Positions 1-9,165 of a stretch of DNA of 64,000 bases are shown in pieces. Position numbers and translations under genes: made by a program. Below the pieces are notes generated by a model. The model was not told the DNA's origin. It searched no databases and was given only the letters and a program-made list of their open reading frames with translations. The stretch lies in the NCBI RefSeq assembly GCF_018283455.1, contig NZ_JAAMTH010000001.1, forward strand, positions 929,501 through 993,500. The letters are read 5' to 3'. Source of the stretch: Planococcus sp. MSAK28401 (GTDB lineage: Bacteria; Bacillota; Bacilli; Bacillales_A; Planococcaceae). The stretch's first letter is position 1. Each line of letters starts with the position of its first letter.

Positions 1-1
1 T

Positions 2-145
2 GAAGAAGTTCACGAAAGACTGGATGAGATCCTGGACCGCCAAAAAGAGAAAGCGGACGATAAAGCCGAGATTTTGATTTCGTTGATGGAACAGGAAGAC
101 ATTAGGTATGAGCAGCAGGCAGACGGTTCGATTGCCTACGAATAA
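2..145 (+). CDS. C-terminal end of an unidentified protein (5' end outside window)
   Basis: An open frame enters from the left edge and ends at TAA 143-145, leaving 47 residues. The tail is very hydrophilic and charged (EEVHERLDEILDRQ..., ending GSIAYE), consistent with an alpha-helical or coiled end. A strong rho-independent terminator follows after 13 bases, which supports a genuine gene end. No domain can be recognised from this fragment, so no function is assigned. Confidence 0.6.
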   Translation, partial: EEVHERLDEILDRQKEKADDKAEILISLMEQEDIRYEQQADGSIAYE

Positions 146-158
146 TTCAATTCATAAG

Positions 159-206
159 CGAAAAAGCTCCTTTGGTATCCTTATGGGTATCGAAGGAGCT
201 TTTTCG
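159..206 (+). terminator. Rho-independent terminator of the partial first gene
   Basis: Long inverted repeat: AAAAAGCTCCTT...GGTATC on the left pairs with GGTATC-GAAGGAGCTTTTT on the right, ending in a T run. Confidence 0.85.
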
Positions 207-343
207 TACAGTGCGAGGACGGAAAGTTAATAGCTAACGGTGTGTAAAGTAGAAAAAAAGCAGATTGAGGAAAAAGCCCTGTAATTCCAAATGCTGAAAC
301 AGGGTATAGGGATGGAAAACATCTATTTTGAAGGAGAGATTTC

Positions 344-1207
344 TTGGATACTCAACAATACAAAGTGAAGGATGGGCGCCACGTAGACTTGGCAGATTGG
401 GCGACACATGAAAATAAAGGATCGGAATCCGATCACATCGAACAGCAATTGAAGGGAACGATCGAAGAACTGAAAAAATGGCATGCCCGACTTCATGCAG
501 AAGAAGAAAAAGGCATTGTGGTGGCCCTTCAGGCGATGGACGCGGCTGGAAAAGACGAAGCCATCACTTATCTGTTCTCGAATTTGACCGCCCAAGGGCT
601 GAAAGTGACGACGCTCGGAAAGCCGACGGAAGAGGAATTGAAGCATGATTATTTATGGCGCTTGCACAAGGCCTTGCCGGAGCGCGGGCAAATCGGCATT
701 TTAAACCGTTCCCATTACGAAGAAGTCATTGCGACGCGTGTCCATAATCTGCTCGAAGAAGAGCCCTTGCCGAATCAATTGATCGATGGTGAAGTATGGA
801 ACCGTCGCTACCGGCAAATCAACGAATTTGAGCGGTACATGTTCGAAAACGGTTTTCCGTTTGTGAAATTCTTCTTTAATATTTCCAAAGAAGAACAAAC
901 CACGCGCCTGCTCGAACGGATGAAAAACCCAGAGAAGAATTGGGAGTTTTCCTTCAGCGATGTCGAAGAACGCGAGCATTGGGAGGATTACCAGGACATA
1001 TTTGGGGATATGCTGACACACACCTCTACAGATCATGCCCCTTGGTACATATTGCCGGCAGATGATGAAATGTATTCCCGTTTGATTATCGCCCGAGTGA
1101 TGGTGGAGATGTTGGAAGAAATTAACCCGGAATTACCGGAAATCAGCGGCAAGCAAAAAGACAAGCTCAAGCATTACATCGATAAGCTGGAAAAGGAAAC
1201 AGAATGA
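344..1207 (+). CDS. ppk2: PPK2-family polyphosphate kinase
   Basis: 287 residues, TTG start at 344 chosen because AAGGAGAG lies 5 bases upstream. PPK2 enzymes transfer phosphate between polyphosphate and nucleotides in the cytoplasm (AMP/ADP phosphorylation or the reverse). Visible family motifs are the Walker A-like MDAAGK at residues 65-70, followed by D71, and NRSHYEEV at 121-128, followed by RVHNL. The length is usual for a single-domain PPK2. Whether it is class I, II or III cannot be settled by eye. It is a monocistronic unit closed by a terminator and convergent with ykuI. Confidence 0.9.
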   Translation: MDTQQYKVKDGRHVDLADWATHENKGSESDHIEQQLKGTIEELKKWHARLHAEEEKGIVVALQAMDAAGKDEAITYLFSNLTAQGLKVTTLGKPTEEELKHDYLWRLHKALPERGQIGILNRSHYEEVIATRVHNLLEEEPLPNQLIDGEVWNRRYRQINEFERYMFENGFPFVKFFFNISKEEQTTRLLERMKNPEKNWEFSFSDVEEREHWEDYQDIFGDMLTHTSTDHAPWYILPADDEMYSRLIIARVMVEMLEEINPELPEISGKQKDKLKHYIDKLEKETE

Positions 1208-1210
1208 TAT

Positions 1211-1247
1211 AACCCGAAGCGGCCAAGGCTGCTTCGGGTTTTGTTTT
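1211..1247 (+). terminator. Terminator of ppk2
   Basis: Inverted repeat AACCCGAAGC / GCTTCGGGTT followed by TTGTTTTT, 3 bases after the ppk2 stop. Confidence 0.85.
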
Positions 1248-1257
1248 TGACTATGAT

Positions 1258-2475
1258 TTATTGGAACAATAGATAACCATTCTCGGAAATGAATTCGTAG
1301 CTTAGATCGACGAACAGGAAGCATGCATCCGACAGCGGATAGCTGAAAGTGCGGATCATTTCCCCTGTTTCGATATCAGCGTAAATATCCGATAGGCGTC
1401 CTTTATGGCTCACTTTCATGAGCATCATATTCTCCAAGAAATAAGGGCGAAAAGCCCAATGTGAACCAATTTGCTGCGGTTCGCTTTGCCAGCTTCCGGC
1501 TGTTTTCCGGAAGTTGGAGGAGACTTGTTCCCCGTCGCTGTTGCAGATGTAGATACGGAAACTTTCCGCCTCGAAAAGCGGCAGCACTTCCTTGATGAAC
1601 AGGTCGGCATAGTCTGGGCTTTGCCATTTGCCCGTCAATCGTTTGAGTTTATCTTCGGAACGGGCGGTATAGGCCAAGCGTTCGCTGACCATCGCTTTTT
1701 CGCGGTGGACAAATTCCTTTACGTGATGACCCACGTGGATGGACAAGGAATCCGTCGTCAGCAGGGCAGGGTTCGGATGAGCCAGATAATAGCCTTGGTA
1801 GTAATGGCCGCCGTGTTTCCAGGCGAAATACAATTGATGGTTATCTTCTATATATTCATACAACAGCCGTGCGCCGATACGGTGGGCAAGCATCGATAAC
1901 GAATGGATGATGTCCTGGAAAGCGTCGGGCTGGTGGTGCCGGCTGATGCTCATATCGATTTTCAGGATATGCGGCCGCAACTGCCGGATGCGGTCGATAT
2001 TCGAACTTTTCGCGCCGGCATGATCGACAGCAATCTGGATGCCGAAAGTCTTGAAATACAAGAGCAAGTGGTTGAGTGTATCGAAATCATCATTGAAATC
2101 ATGCTCGGTAATTTCAAGGACAATGCGTTCGAGCGGGAATCCGCGTTTGCGGTATTTGAGCAAGGTTTTCAGGAAATCTTCGCCGTCTCCTGCCATCAGC
2201 TGGCGGGCGTTGCGATTGATGAACAACAGGCAGTCATTGTTTTGCAGCAGCAATTGATCGAGTGCCATTTCGAGCAGCCTTTGGTCCACTTCTGTTTTGT
2301 ACTCGTCCGGAACTTCCGGGTCGTTGAAGAAATCGCCGAGTGATTTGATTCCGTCCGGTTCTATGTAGCGGCCGAGCAGTTCGTAACCGATGACGTCGTG
2401 TTTGACGGCACTGACGATCGGCTGGAACACCGGCATAATTTTGTCCATATTGTCGATGATGTCTAACGGATCCAT
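1258..2475 (-). CDS. ykuI: YkuI-like EAL-domain c-di-GMP-binding protein
   Basis: 405 residues, nearly the length of Bacillus subtilis YkuI (407) and starting similarly (MDPLDI). Residues about 10-240 form an EAL fold, and about 250-405 correspond to the PAS-like YkuI C-terminal domain. The signature EAL motif reads YELL at 31-34, and the usual DDFG loop reads DHAG, while LEITE and LKID are kept. Known YkuI binds c-di-GMP but lacks evident phosphodiesterase activity, so this is probably a c-di-GMP receptor or effector rather than an enzyme. It is divergent from yitT and convergent with ppk2. Confidence 0.85.
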   Translation of the reverse strand: MDPLDIIDNMDKIMPVFQPIVSAVKHDVIGYELLGRYIEPDGIKSLGDFFNDPEVPDEYKTEVDQRLLEMALDQLLLQNNDCLLFINRNARQLMAGDGEDFLKTLLKYRKRGFPLERIVLEITEHDFNDDFDTLNHLLLYFKTFGIQIAVDHAGAKSSNIDRIRQLRPHILKIDMSISRHHQPDAFQDIIHSLSMLAHRIGARLLYEYIEDNHQLYFAWKHGGHYYQGYYLAHPNPALLTTDSLSIHVGHHVKEFVHREKAMVSERLAYTARSEDKLKRLTGKWQSPDYADLFIKEVLPLFEAESFRIYICNSDGEQVSSNFRKTAGSWQSEPQQIGSHWAFRPYFLENMMLMKVSHKGRLSDIYADIETGEMIRTFSYPLSDACFLFVDLSYEFISENGYLLFQ

Positions 2476-2613
2476 AATATCTCTCCTTGCCGTGCACTGT
2501 CTTGTTCTATTTTAATCTTAATTTTTCCAGCATTCAATTGAAGCTTTTGAAACACCGTTCAAATGACGAATATTCCGTGAATGAAAAGAAACTGTAAATC
2601 CAGCCAGAAGTGC

Positions 2614-2643
2614 TTGCTTTTCTATGATGCCACCCCCTATAAT
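2614..2643 (+). promoter_or_regulatory. Candidate SigA-type promoter for the YitT-family gene
   Basis: TTGCTT at 2614-2619, 18-base spacer, TATAAT at 2638-2643, about 80 bases ahead of the gene start. Confidence 0.5.
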
Positions 2644-2722
2644 GTGAGTCGCTGCCTTGCCTCATCGCCTTCAACGGAATGCGGGCATCGCTCATTATCA
2701 CTAGATGAACGGAGAATATGAA

Positions 2723-3565
2723 ATGGACAAATTTTACCGCCTCGGGGCAATTTTTATTGCTTCCATTGTTATGGCGATCGCTTTCAACATGTTTTTGCTG
2801 CCACATGAAATTTTATCAGGAGGGGTTACCGGAATCGCCATGATCTTCGGCTTGATGACACCGATCAACTCAGGGATCTGGCTGATTTTGCTGAACTTGC
2901 CGATTTTGGTCATCGGTTGGATGAAGCTCGGCAAGACTTTTATCGGCAACAGCATTTTTTCAGTAGCTGTGACGTCGATTGCCATGCTTTACATCCCGAT
3001 TGTCCAAGTAACAGAAGATGCACTATTGTCATCGGTCTTCGGCGGCGTCATTTCAGGCGCTGCAGTAGGGATCATCATCCGCTTTTACGGGTCGACCGGC
3101 GGCTTTGATGTCATCGGTCTGTTGCTGACAATGAAGCGCGACATCCCGCTTGGCTTCATGGTTTTTACTTTGAACAGCGGCGTCGTGTTCATCTCGGGCT
3201 TTATCTTCAACTGGGAGCTCGCGATGTATACGATGGCATCGATCTATATCACAGGAATCGTTGTTGACCGTATCCACACGCGCCATATCAAGCTCAGCTT
3301 GATGGTGGTGACGGCCAAAGGCGACGAAGTGAAGAAGAAGCTATTGACGAACCTCTACCGTGGCATCACGGTAACGGACGGGGAAGGCGCTTATACTGGC
3401 GCCAAGGTGAAAGTGCTGCATAGTGTCATCACCCGTTACGAACTGGCATTTGTCCGCCCCTTGATCCGAGAAATCGACCCGAATGCTTTCGTCAGCATCA
3501 CCGAGACGATGGAAGTGGTCGGAAATTTCCGGCGAGATGAAAATTACAAGAAAAATTCGATGTAA
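2723..3565 (+). CDS. YitT-family membrane protein (DUF161 + DUF2179)
   Basis: About 280 residues. An upstream in-frame ATG at 2705 exists, but GGAGA at 2711-2715 points to the ATG at 2723 (MDKFYRLG). The first about 190 residues contain 5-6 hydrophobic segments with the family's glycine-rich GGVTGIAM and GSTGGFDVIG stretches. The last about 80 residues form a soluble DUF2179-type domain (VTDGEGAYTG...). Family members are integral membrane proteins of undefined function. Single-gene unit with its own promoter and terminator. Confidence 0.85.
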   Translation: MDKFYRLGAIFIASIVMAIAFNMFLLPHEILSGGVTGIAMIFGLMTPINSGIWLILLNLPILVIGWMKLGKTFIGNSIFSVAVTSIAMLYIPIVQVTEDALLSSVFGGVISGAAVGIIIRFYGSTGGFDVIGLLLTMKRDIPLGFMVFTLNSGVVFISGFIFNWELAMYTMASIYITGIVVDRIHTRHIKLSLMVVTAKGDEVKKKLLTNLYRGITVTDGEGAYTGAKVKVLHSVITRYELAFVRPLIREIDPNAFVSITETMEVVGNFRRDENYKKNSM

Positions 3566-3570
3566 TGGGA

Positions 3571-3620
3571 AAAAGCCGTCCAGAAAAAGTGCGCAGACAC
3601 TTTTAGGGACGGCTTTTCCT
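3571..3620. terminator. Bidirectional terminator between yitT-like and gyrI-like genes
   Basis: Long stem AAAAGCCGTCC (3571-3581) / GGACGGCTTTT (3607-3617). There is a T run on both strands and it lies between convergent genes. Confidence 0.85.
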
Positions 3621-3651
3621 TTATTTACTGAACATTGTGCAGGATAAGGGG

Positions 3652-4245
3652 TTACTGTGCTTCCTCGACAAAAACGCGGTACACCACTTCATCGAACAAA
3701 GCGCGCTCATGTCCTGGATAAATCTCGCGGTGGTGGGAATTGCGCCGCTTCAAAGCATTCTTCAGCAGGAAACGATGGATTTTGCTGAACGCTTCCACGG
3801 CCGGTTCAAGATTTTTGGCGCTGCGCAATTGGACCGATAGGCCATCTTCAAATTCTTCGAATGCGACTTCCGGAAGCAGCGGGAACTTTCGCTCTTTGTG
3901 AATCAAGTTGAACGCGCGGTCGATTGTTCCATTGTCGATGAAATCCGGCTGGCGGATCATCAGCGAGAAAGTTGCCGGCAACCCATCTGGACTTTCAGCG
4001 TGGTGGAGTGTTTCGAGCGGATAAAGGGAATATTCCGCAAACCCTGGCGGACGATGGCCGAATTGTGGAATCGTCCGCACGGCTTCCGAAAGGGCAGTCA
4101 ATACACGAAGGCGCTCATGGAAATCCTCAGACCCGAGGCTTTCGCGCCCGTCGATGATAAAATAGAATTGTTTCGGGATGTGGACGGCATGCGCTTCGGT
4201 GGCGGGAATGTATATTTTTTGTTCCTCTACTTTCCAATCCTGCAT
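3652..4245 (-). CDS. GyrI-like small-molecule-binding domain protein
   Basis: 197 residues from ATG at 4245; a TTG two codons earlier (4251) is also possible because AGGAG lies just upstream. The pattern fits the GyrI-like/SOUL-type domain: an early FYFIIDGRE strand, a helix of the type LTALSEAVRTI, then PLETL and a C-terminal Lys-rich YPGHERALFDEV. Such proteins bind small ligands or act without a DNA-binding domain; there is no helix-turn-helix here. It lies 15 bases after capA, so it is probably co-transcribed. The ligand is unknown. Confidence 0.65.
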   Translation of the reverse strand: MQDWKVEEQKIYIPATEAHAVHIPKQFYFIIDGRESLGSEDFHERLRVLTALSEAVRTIPQFGHRPPGFAEYSLYPLETLHHAESPDGLPATFSLMIRQPDFIDNGTIDRAFNLIHKERKFPLLPEVAFEEFEDGLSVQLRSAKNLEPAVEAFSKIHRFLLKNALKRRNSHHREIYPGHERALFDEVVYRVFVEEAQ

Positions 4246-4260
4246 CAGCAAATCACTCCT

Positions 4261-5397
4261 CTATTCGCGGAATTTGAGTTCAGGCATCCAAGTGGCAAGA
4301 TGAGCTTTTGTGTTGGCGTTCCATTCAGTATTGATATCTTTTAACAACAAAACCTCAAAATCTGTAAACCCGTCGTGTTGCACGAAAGTTGGGGTGAAGG
4401 CTGGGTTTGTGAGGACAATACTTGAACCTTGTGCCGTTTCGAGCTTTTCGATTTCTAAATGGGCAATGCCGCCGATTCGTCTCTCTACGCCTTTTTGTCC
4501 GGACAAGAAGTTGCCAAGCGAGTAAAAGACAAGGCTGCGGCGACCGTCTGCAGTATTAATCCAGGCGGGCGGCTGCAAGACATGCGGGTGATGCCCGAGA
4601 ATGATATCTGCGCCGTTTTCAGCGGCAAAAAGGGCGAGTTCTGCTTGCTCTTGTGTCGGCATCGCTTCGTATTCATTGCCGAAATGCAGGCTTAACACCG
4701 TCACATCTGAATGCTTGCGCGCATACGCTAAATCCTGTTGGATCAATTCCCGGTCAATGCGATTGACTAAATACGGCCGGCCGGCGGGTGTCGGGACTCC
4801 ATTGGTTCCGTACGTATAGGATAAAAACGATAAAGTGATGCCGTTGCGCTCGAGAACTGGAATATCAGCACGCTGTTGTGCGGAAAGATGAGAACCGGTT
4901 GATACCATTCCGATAGCCCGCCAATGGGAGATGGCGTTCTCGATGGCTTGGACGCCGCGATCCAGGGTATGGTTGTTCGCCATAGAGACGACATCGACTC
5001 CGGCATTTTTCATGGCATCGCCTAGCTCGAATGGGCTGTTGAATGATGGATAGGTGGACACGCCAATTTCACTGCCGCCGATAATGCTTTCGGAATTGGC
5101 GACGGTAATATCGGAAGATTCGAGAAAGGGCTGGATTGGTGCAAACATGGAATCAAAATCATACGTGCTGCCTGTCTTGGCATCTTCGTAAAGAGGCTCA
5201 TGGATGAGCACATCACCGATTGCCGACAAGCTCACGCGATGGTTCCTCGCCAATCGCTCAGGTATCACCGCAAGCGGGGCAGGACGCAAAGTAAATTCAT
5301 GCGAGCCAGGTTCAGCCGCAGACGGCTGTTCACCGCTGATAGCCAAAGTTCCGATAGCAGCCAGGCATACGATAAACCATTTTGTGATAGTTGCCAT
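4261..5397 (-). CDS. CapA-family (PGA_cap) secreted protein
   Basis: 378 residues with an N-terminal signal peptide (hydrophobic segment about 7-22, cleavage near PSAAEP). Motifs of the CapA/PgsA metallophosphatase-like family are visible: SAIGDVLIHEPLY, VSMANNHTLDRG, ILGHHPHVLQPP and YSLGNFLSGQ. Relatives include the poly-gamma-glutamate capsule protein CapA/PgsA, but no pgsB/C genes are nearby. A capsule role is therefore not supported, and a surface phosphoesterase-like function is equally possible. GGAAAGGAAG precedes the ATG. Confidence 0.85.
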   Translation of the reverse strand: MATITKWFIVCLAAIGTLAISGEQPSAAEPGSHEFTLRPAPLAVIPERLARNHRVSLSAIGDVLIHEPLYEDAKTGSTYDFDSMFAPIQPFLESSDITVANSESIIGGSEIGVSTYPSFNSPFELGDAMKNAGVDVVSMANNHTLDRGVQAIENAISHWRAIGMVSTGSHLSAQQRADIPVLERNGITLSFLSYTYGTNGVPTPAGRPYLVNRIDRELIQQDLAYARKHSDVTVLSLHFGNEYEAMPTQEQAELALFAAENGADIILGHHPHVLQPPAWINTADGRRSLVFYSLGNFLSGQKGVERRIGGIAHLEIEKLETAQGSSIVLTNPAFTPTFVQHDGFTDFEVLLLKDINTEWNANTKAHLATWMPELKFRE

Positions 5398-5583
5398 GAG
5401 TCACTTCCTTTCCAGGGGCCTGCCTAAAATAGCCGGGCGGGCGCATGTAGTATCCGTCAGATTGATTGATTTCAGAATACTATAACCATGAGGAAGTGAC
5501 TAGGCTTTTTCTGGTTTCACCATGATAAATAGCCTGTTTTTACAGAGGCCTTGAGAAGACAACCACTTACAGGCGCAAATGAT

Positions 5584-5961
5584 TCACATAATGATAAAGA
5601 AATAGATGATGACCATGATAATCATGATCGACAGCATCGTGGAAATCATGCTGATGCGCAGATTCGACGAATAAAAGGTTTCCTGGATGATTTGCTGGCG
5701 TTTTTCTCGGTAGGTGCGTGTAGCTGTGAAAATGATGACCAGGCCGAATACACAAGCAAAAATGCCAAGGATGATGGTAAATAAATCGACAAAGGGATTT
5801 CGCACGACGCCCATTGTGAAATGGAGGCTCGTCGCCAGGAAGCCGACGCCGACGATGGAGATTGCCGTGCGGATCCAAGCAAGATAAGTGCGCTCGTTTG
5901 CGAGATGCTGTTGGGTATAGGTCAGCTGGTTTTTTTCTTTTCGATAGGATTGCCGTGACAA
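5584..5961 (-). CDS. DUF202-family small membrane protein
   Basis: 125 residues from a TTG at 5961, which has an ideal AAGGAGG 8 bases upstream. A longer in-frame reading up to 6162 would overlap the divergent antiporter and lacks a ribosome site, so it is rejected. The N-terminus LTYTQQHLANERTYLAWIRTAI is the hallmark of DUF202 (YidH-like). Three hydrophobic segments follow. Family function is unknown. It may be transcribed into capA across a 186-base gap with no visible terminator. Confidence 0.85.
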   Translation of the reverse strand: MSRQSYRKEKNQLTYTQQHLANERTYLAWIRTAISIVGVGFLATSLHFTMGVVRNPFVDLFTIILGIFACVFGLVIIFTATRTYREKRQQIIQETFYSSNLRISMISTMLSIMIIMVIIYFFIIM

Positions 5962-6109
5962 GTGGTGGACCTCCTTCGATTGAATGGCGTCTGCTTTCTC
6001 ATAGTTTACCCAGAAAGCGATTGTTCTAATTAGAAAGTCATCAAGAAATGGATAACCGAAAACATAATCGGGGTATACATGTATCATCACAAGTAAATGG
6101 GGAATATTG

Positions 6110-8143
6110 ATGGAATTATTGTTGACTATCCTGGTCCTGCTGATCGCGCTCCTCGTCTCCAATGTAGTGAGCCACTACATGCCGCAAGTGCCGGCAGCAC
6201 TTATCCAAGTGGCGCTCGGGACGATCATCGTGCTGGTCTTCGAGGATTTTACATTTGAATTGGAAGCTGAATGGTTTCTATTGCTGTTTATTGCACCGCT
6301 CTTGTTCAACGATGGGCGGCATTTTCCGCGTGAAGAATTATGGCGTATGCGTGGGCCGATTTTCGGCAACGCGGTCATCCTGGTGCTGTTGACGACAATG
6401 ATCGGCGGTTATTTTATCCACTGGCTCATTGAAGACATCCCGCTCGCCGCAGCGTTTGCACTGGCTGCGATCCTGTCGCCGACGGACCCTGTCGCAGTCA
6501 ACGGCATCTCCCAGCGCGTCCGCATCCCAAGCAATGTGTTGAGCTTGGTACGCGGCGAGTCGCTGATTAATGACGCTTCGGGGCTCGTCGCATTCAATTA
6601 TGCAGTCGCTGCAGTCGTCACCGGAACCTTCTCGCTATACTCCGCTATTTTCAATTTTTCCTATAAATTTTTGGCGGGTGCACTTCTAGGAGCCGTGATC
6701 GCTTTGCTGTTTGTTGGCATCCGCTTATTGTTCCGCAAACAGGGGATTAATGACGTCACGTTCCATTCGCTATTGCAGATCATGACGCCGTTTATCATCT
6801 TTGTCGTAGCGGAGGAATTATTAGGGGCATCCGGCGTTATCGCCGTGGTCGTCGGGGGAATTGTTCATTCGCTCGTGCAGGAAGACACCGAAGCGCTGGT
6901 TGCAGAAGAGCAGATGCTGACGGAAAATATTTGGACGATCATCACCTTTGTGTTGAACGGCATCATTTTCTTGCTGCTCGGGCTCAACATCCCGGGGGCG
7001 ATGAGCGGCGCATTAGAAAACCCGAGTATGGATGCAAGTGTCCTGCTGTCGTATGTTCTGGCGATTACCGCCATGCTGCTCGGCATCCGCTTTATTTGGG
7101 CTTATTTATTTTCCCACTACGAGTACCGCTTCGGCAAAATGGAAGATGCTGCAAAGCCGAGCCTCAAGCTGACTTTATTCGTCAGCCTGACAGGCGTGAG
7201 AGGGACGGTGACCATGGTCGGGATTTTGTCCTTGCCGATGATCATTGAAGGCGGCTATATTTTCCCGCAGCGTTCACTGCTGCTGTTTCTCGCAGTCGGC
7301 ACAATCCTCTTGACGCTGCTGCTTGCGACCGCCTGCTTGCCGCTGCTCAGCAAGGGCAAATTGGCCGGTAGCGATGACGGCGATACAATCGACTTGGAAG
7401 AAGCAAGACGGCGTATTTTGCTGGCATCGATCGCCCGCATCAAATCGGAAATGACCGAAGCGAATGAAACGGCAGCTTATGAATTAATGGATGAATACCG
7501 TTTGCGTTTCCAGCAAGTCCAGCCTGAAGGCGAAGAAGCGAAAGAGGCGAACAAGAAATACCAGCGCCGCATGAAGGAAGTGCGGCTGCGGGCTTTGAAA
7601 TCCGAGCGCCGCTTTATCGAAAGGCTGAAGAAGACAGAAGGGATGGAACGGGAGGTCTATGAGGCATTCGAGCATTCGCTGAATCGCCGCGAGGAAGCGA
7701 TTGCCCACAACGCCCGTTCGACATTATTGTATTTGCAGGGCAAGTTGATCCGAGCATGGCGAAGGTTCCGCGGGGAAAATTGGCAAGACGAGGAAATTCG
7801 CCTGGTCGAATACCAGGTTGGCCGTGAAGTGCAATTGAAGGCACTTGAAGCCGCCTTGAAGAATTTGGAAGCCTACCATCAAAAAGCTTCACATAAAGAC
7901 ATCGTCGAAGCAGTTTTGACCGAGTACCGGAAAATGATCAGCCGTTTGAGAAAGCCCGAAACCTTGTATGATGAACGTTACGAGATGCAAAAAGAAGAGC
8001 TGCGCATCAATGTCATGGACATGGGGCGAGCCAAAATCTACGATATGTACGATGCTGCGGAAATCACACGGCAGCAAGCGAAAGAATTAAGGAAATACAT
8101 CAATTACATCGAAAGCGTCACTTTGTACGATCCGACGGAGTAA
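6110..8143 (+). CDS. CPA1-family Na+/H+ antiporter (NhaK/NhaP-like)
   Basis: About 677 residues; ATG 6110 follows GGGGA by a few bases (a TTG one codon earlier is possible). Residues 1-420 form about 12 membrane helices with the transport-site signatures SPTDPVAVN (about 123-131) and GESLINDASGL (about 149-159). Residues 430-677 are a long charged helical cytoplasmic tail, as in B. subtilis NhaK (YvgP). It probably exports Na+ (or K+/Li+) in exchange for protons at the cell membrane for pH and salt homeostasis. Single gene with terminator. Confidence 0.88.
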   Translation: MELLLTILVLLIALLVSNVVSHYMPQVPAALIQVALGTIIVLVFEDFTFELEAEWFLLLFIAPLLFNDGRHFPREELWRMRGPIFGNAVILVLLTTMIGGYFIHWLIEDIPLAAAFALAAILSPTDPVAVNGISQRVRIPSNVLSLVRGESLINDASGLVAFNYAVAAVVTGTFSLYSAIFNFSYKFLAGALLGAVIALLFVGIRLLFRKQGINDVTFHSLLQIMTPFIIFVVAEELLGASGVIAVVVGGIVHSLVQEDTEALVAEEQMLTENIWTIITFVLNGIIFLLLGLNIPGAMSGALENPSMDASVLLSYVLAITAMLLGIRFIWAYLFSHYEYRFGKMEDAAKPSLKLTLFVSLTGVRGTVTMVGILSLPMIIEGGYIFPQRSLLLFLAVGTILLTLLLATACLPLLSKGKLAGSDDGDTIDLEEARRRILLASIARIKSEMTEANETAAYELMDEYRLRFQQVQPEGEEAKEANKKYQRRMKEVRLRALKSERRFIERLKKTEGMEREVYEAFEHSLNRREEAIAHNARSTLLYLQGKLIRAWRRFRGENWQDEEIRLVEYQVGREVQLKALEAALKNLEAYHQKASHKDIVEAVLTEYRKMISRLRKPETLYDERYEMQKEELRINVMDMGRAKIYDMYDAAEITRQQAKELRKYINYIESVTLYDPTE

Positions 8144-8170
8144 AAGCAGAAGCCTGGGCTTCTGCTTTTT
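8142..8170 (+). terminator. Terminator of the Na+/H+ antiporter gene
   Basis: AAAAGCAGAAGCC / GGGCTTCTGCTTTT stem overlapping the stop codon, followed by T residues. Confidence 0.85.
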
Positions 8171-8251
8171 CATTTAGATTGAAAAATCTGTCACTTCTGT
8201 AAATGACATGCTTTCACCTGAATAAAAAGCGAATGAATTATAAATAATGTA

Positions 8252-8279
8252 TTGAATCGTACGTTAAATAGCGTAGACT
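8252..8279 (+). promoter_or_regulatory. Candidate promoter of the DUF3100 pair
   Basis: TTGAAT, 16-base spacer, TAGACT, 65 bases before the first gene. Confidence 0.4.
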
Positions 8280-8343
8280 GGGTTTATGGAAAGCGATTTA
8301 TTTTCGAAATTGCTGTTATTTCCGAAGAAAGGGTGGAGAAGAG

Positions 8344-9165
8344 ATGGAGAAAGTAGAGTTGGGAACTGTCATCAAAGACTGGCGTTTACATGCCATTGCC
8401 TTCATTTTGGTAGCCATTACCGAAGCGATTGGCCAGTTCAGCATTGCTGTAGGGCCAGGAGTCATTCTATTATTACCGATGTTATATGCATTCTTTTTGG
8501 GGCTTGGCTTGTATTTCACGCCGCTCATTTCCGAGAAAAACGCCAAAAATGCAGAACCACTCATCATTTTAGGCGTGACTTTGCTGATTGCCAAAATCGG
8601 TGTCACGATCGGGCCGCAGATTGAAGCAATCATCGCAGCGGGTCCAGCACTTTTACTGCAGGAACTCGGTAATTTGGGGACGATTTTCCTTGCTCTGCCG
8701 CTTGCTGTGCTGCTTGGGTTCCGCCGTGAAAGCATCGGTATGACCCATTCGATTGCGCGTGAGCCGAATGTCGGGCTGATCGTCAATAAGTTTGGATTCT
8801 CTTCACCTGAAGGCCGCGGAGTCATGGCGGTCTATATTTTCGGAACGGTATTCGGAGCCGTTTTTCTTGGCTTGATTTCAGGATTGCTTGCAACGGCAAC
8901 GCCGCTCCATCCTCTGTCGTTTGCCATGGCATCCGGCGTCGGGAGCGGATCGATGATGGCTGCGGCCAGTGGTTCGCTGATCGGGGCATATCCCGAATTG
9001 GAAGAACAAATCGTTGCCTTTGCGGGAGCGAGTAATTTACTATCGCTGTCCACTGGCTTGTATTTCAGTATTTTTATCGGCTTGCCGCTAACGGAGAAGT
9101 TGTACAGCATTATGATGCGCAGATCGGAACGAAAAGCTGCGAAGGGAGGCGGGCCAAATGCTTAA
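8344..9165 (+). CDS. DUF3100-family membrane protein
   Basis: 273 residues, almost wholly hydrophobic with 8 or so predicted membrane segments. GGGTGGAGAAGAG precedes the ATG. Conserved-looking loops include FRRESIGMTHSIAREPNVGLIVNKFG and GVGSGSMMAAASGSL; small-residue-rich helices of this kind are typical of transport proteins. I recognise it as DUF3100, whose function is not established. The stop overlaps the next gene's start by 8 bases, so the two are translated together and probably form a two-subunit transporter (inference). Confidence 0.7.
   Translation: MEKVELGTVIKDWRLHAIAFILVAITEAIGQFSIAVGPGVILLLPMLYAFFLGLGLYFTPLISEKNAKNAEPLIILGVTLLIAKIGVTIGPQIEAIIAAGPALLLQELGNLGTIFLALPLAVLLGFRRESIGMTHSIAREPNVGLIVNKFGFSSPEGRGVMAVYIFGTVFGAVFLGLISGLLATATPLHPLSFAMASGVGSGSMMAAASGSLIGAYPELEEQIVAFAGASNLLSLSTGLYFSIFIGLPLTEKLYSIMMRRSERKAAKGGGPNA

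Noticed and set aside
270..310. SigB-type promoter before ppk2 (GGGTAT at 302-307)
   Set aside because: The matching -35 element is poor (GTAATT versus GTTTAA), so the hit is not above chance.
1471..2343. Plus-strand open frames opposite ykuI
   Set aside because: Antisense to a well-supported gene; composition mirrors the sense codons.
4261..5397. Poly-gamma-glutamate capsule locus
   Set aside because: Only the CapA-like protein is present; no pgsB/pgsC or other capsule genes adjoin it.
5584..6162. Longer 192-residue version of the DUF202 protein
   Set aside because: The extension overlaps the divergent antiporter start and lacks a ribosome site; TTG 5961 has an ideal one and gives the family's normal start.
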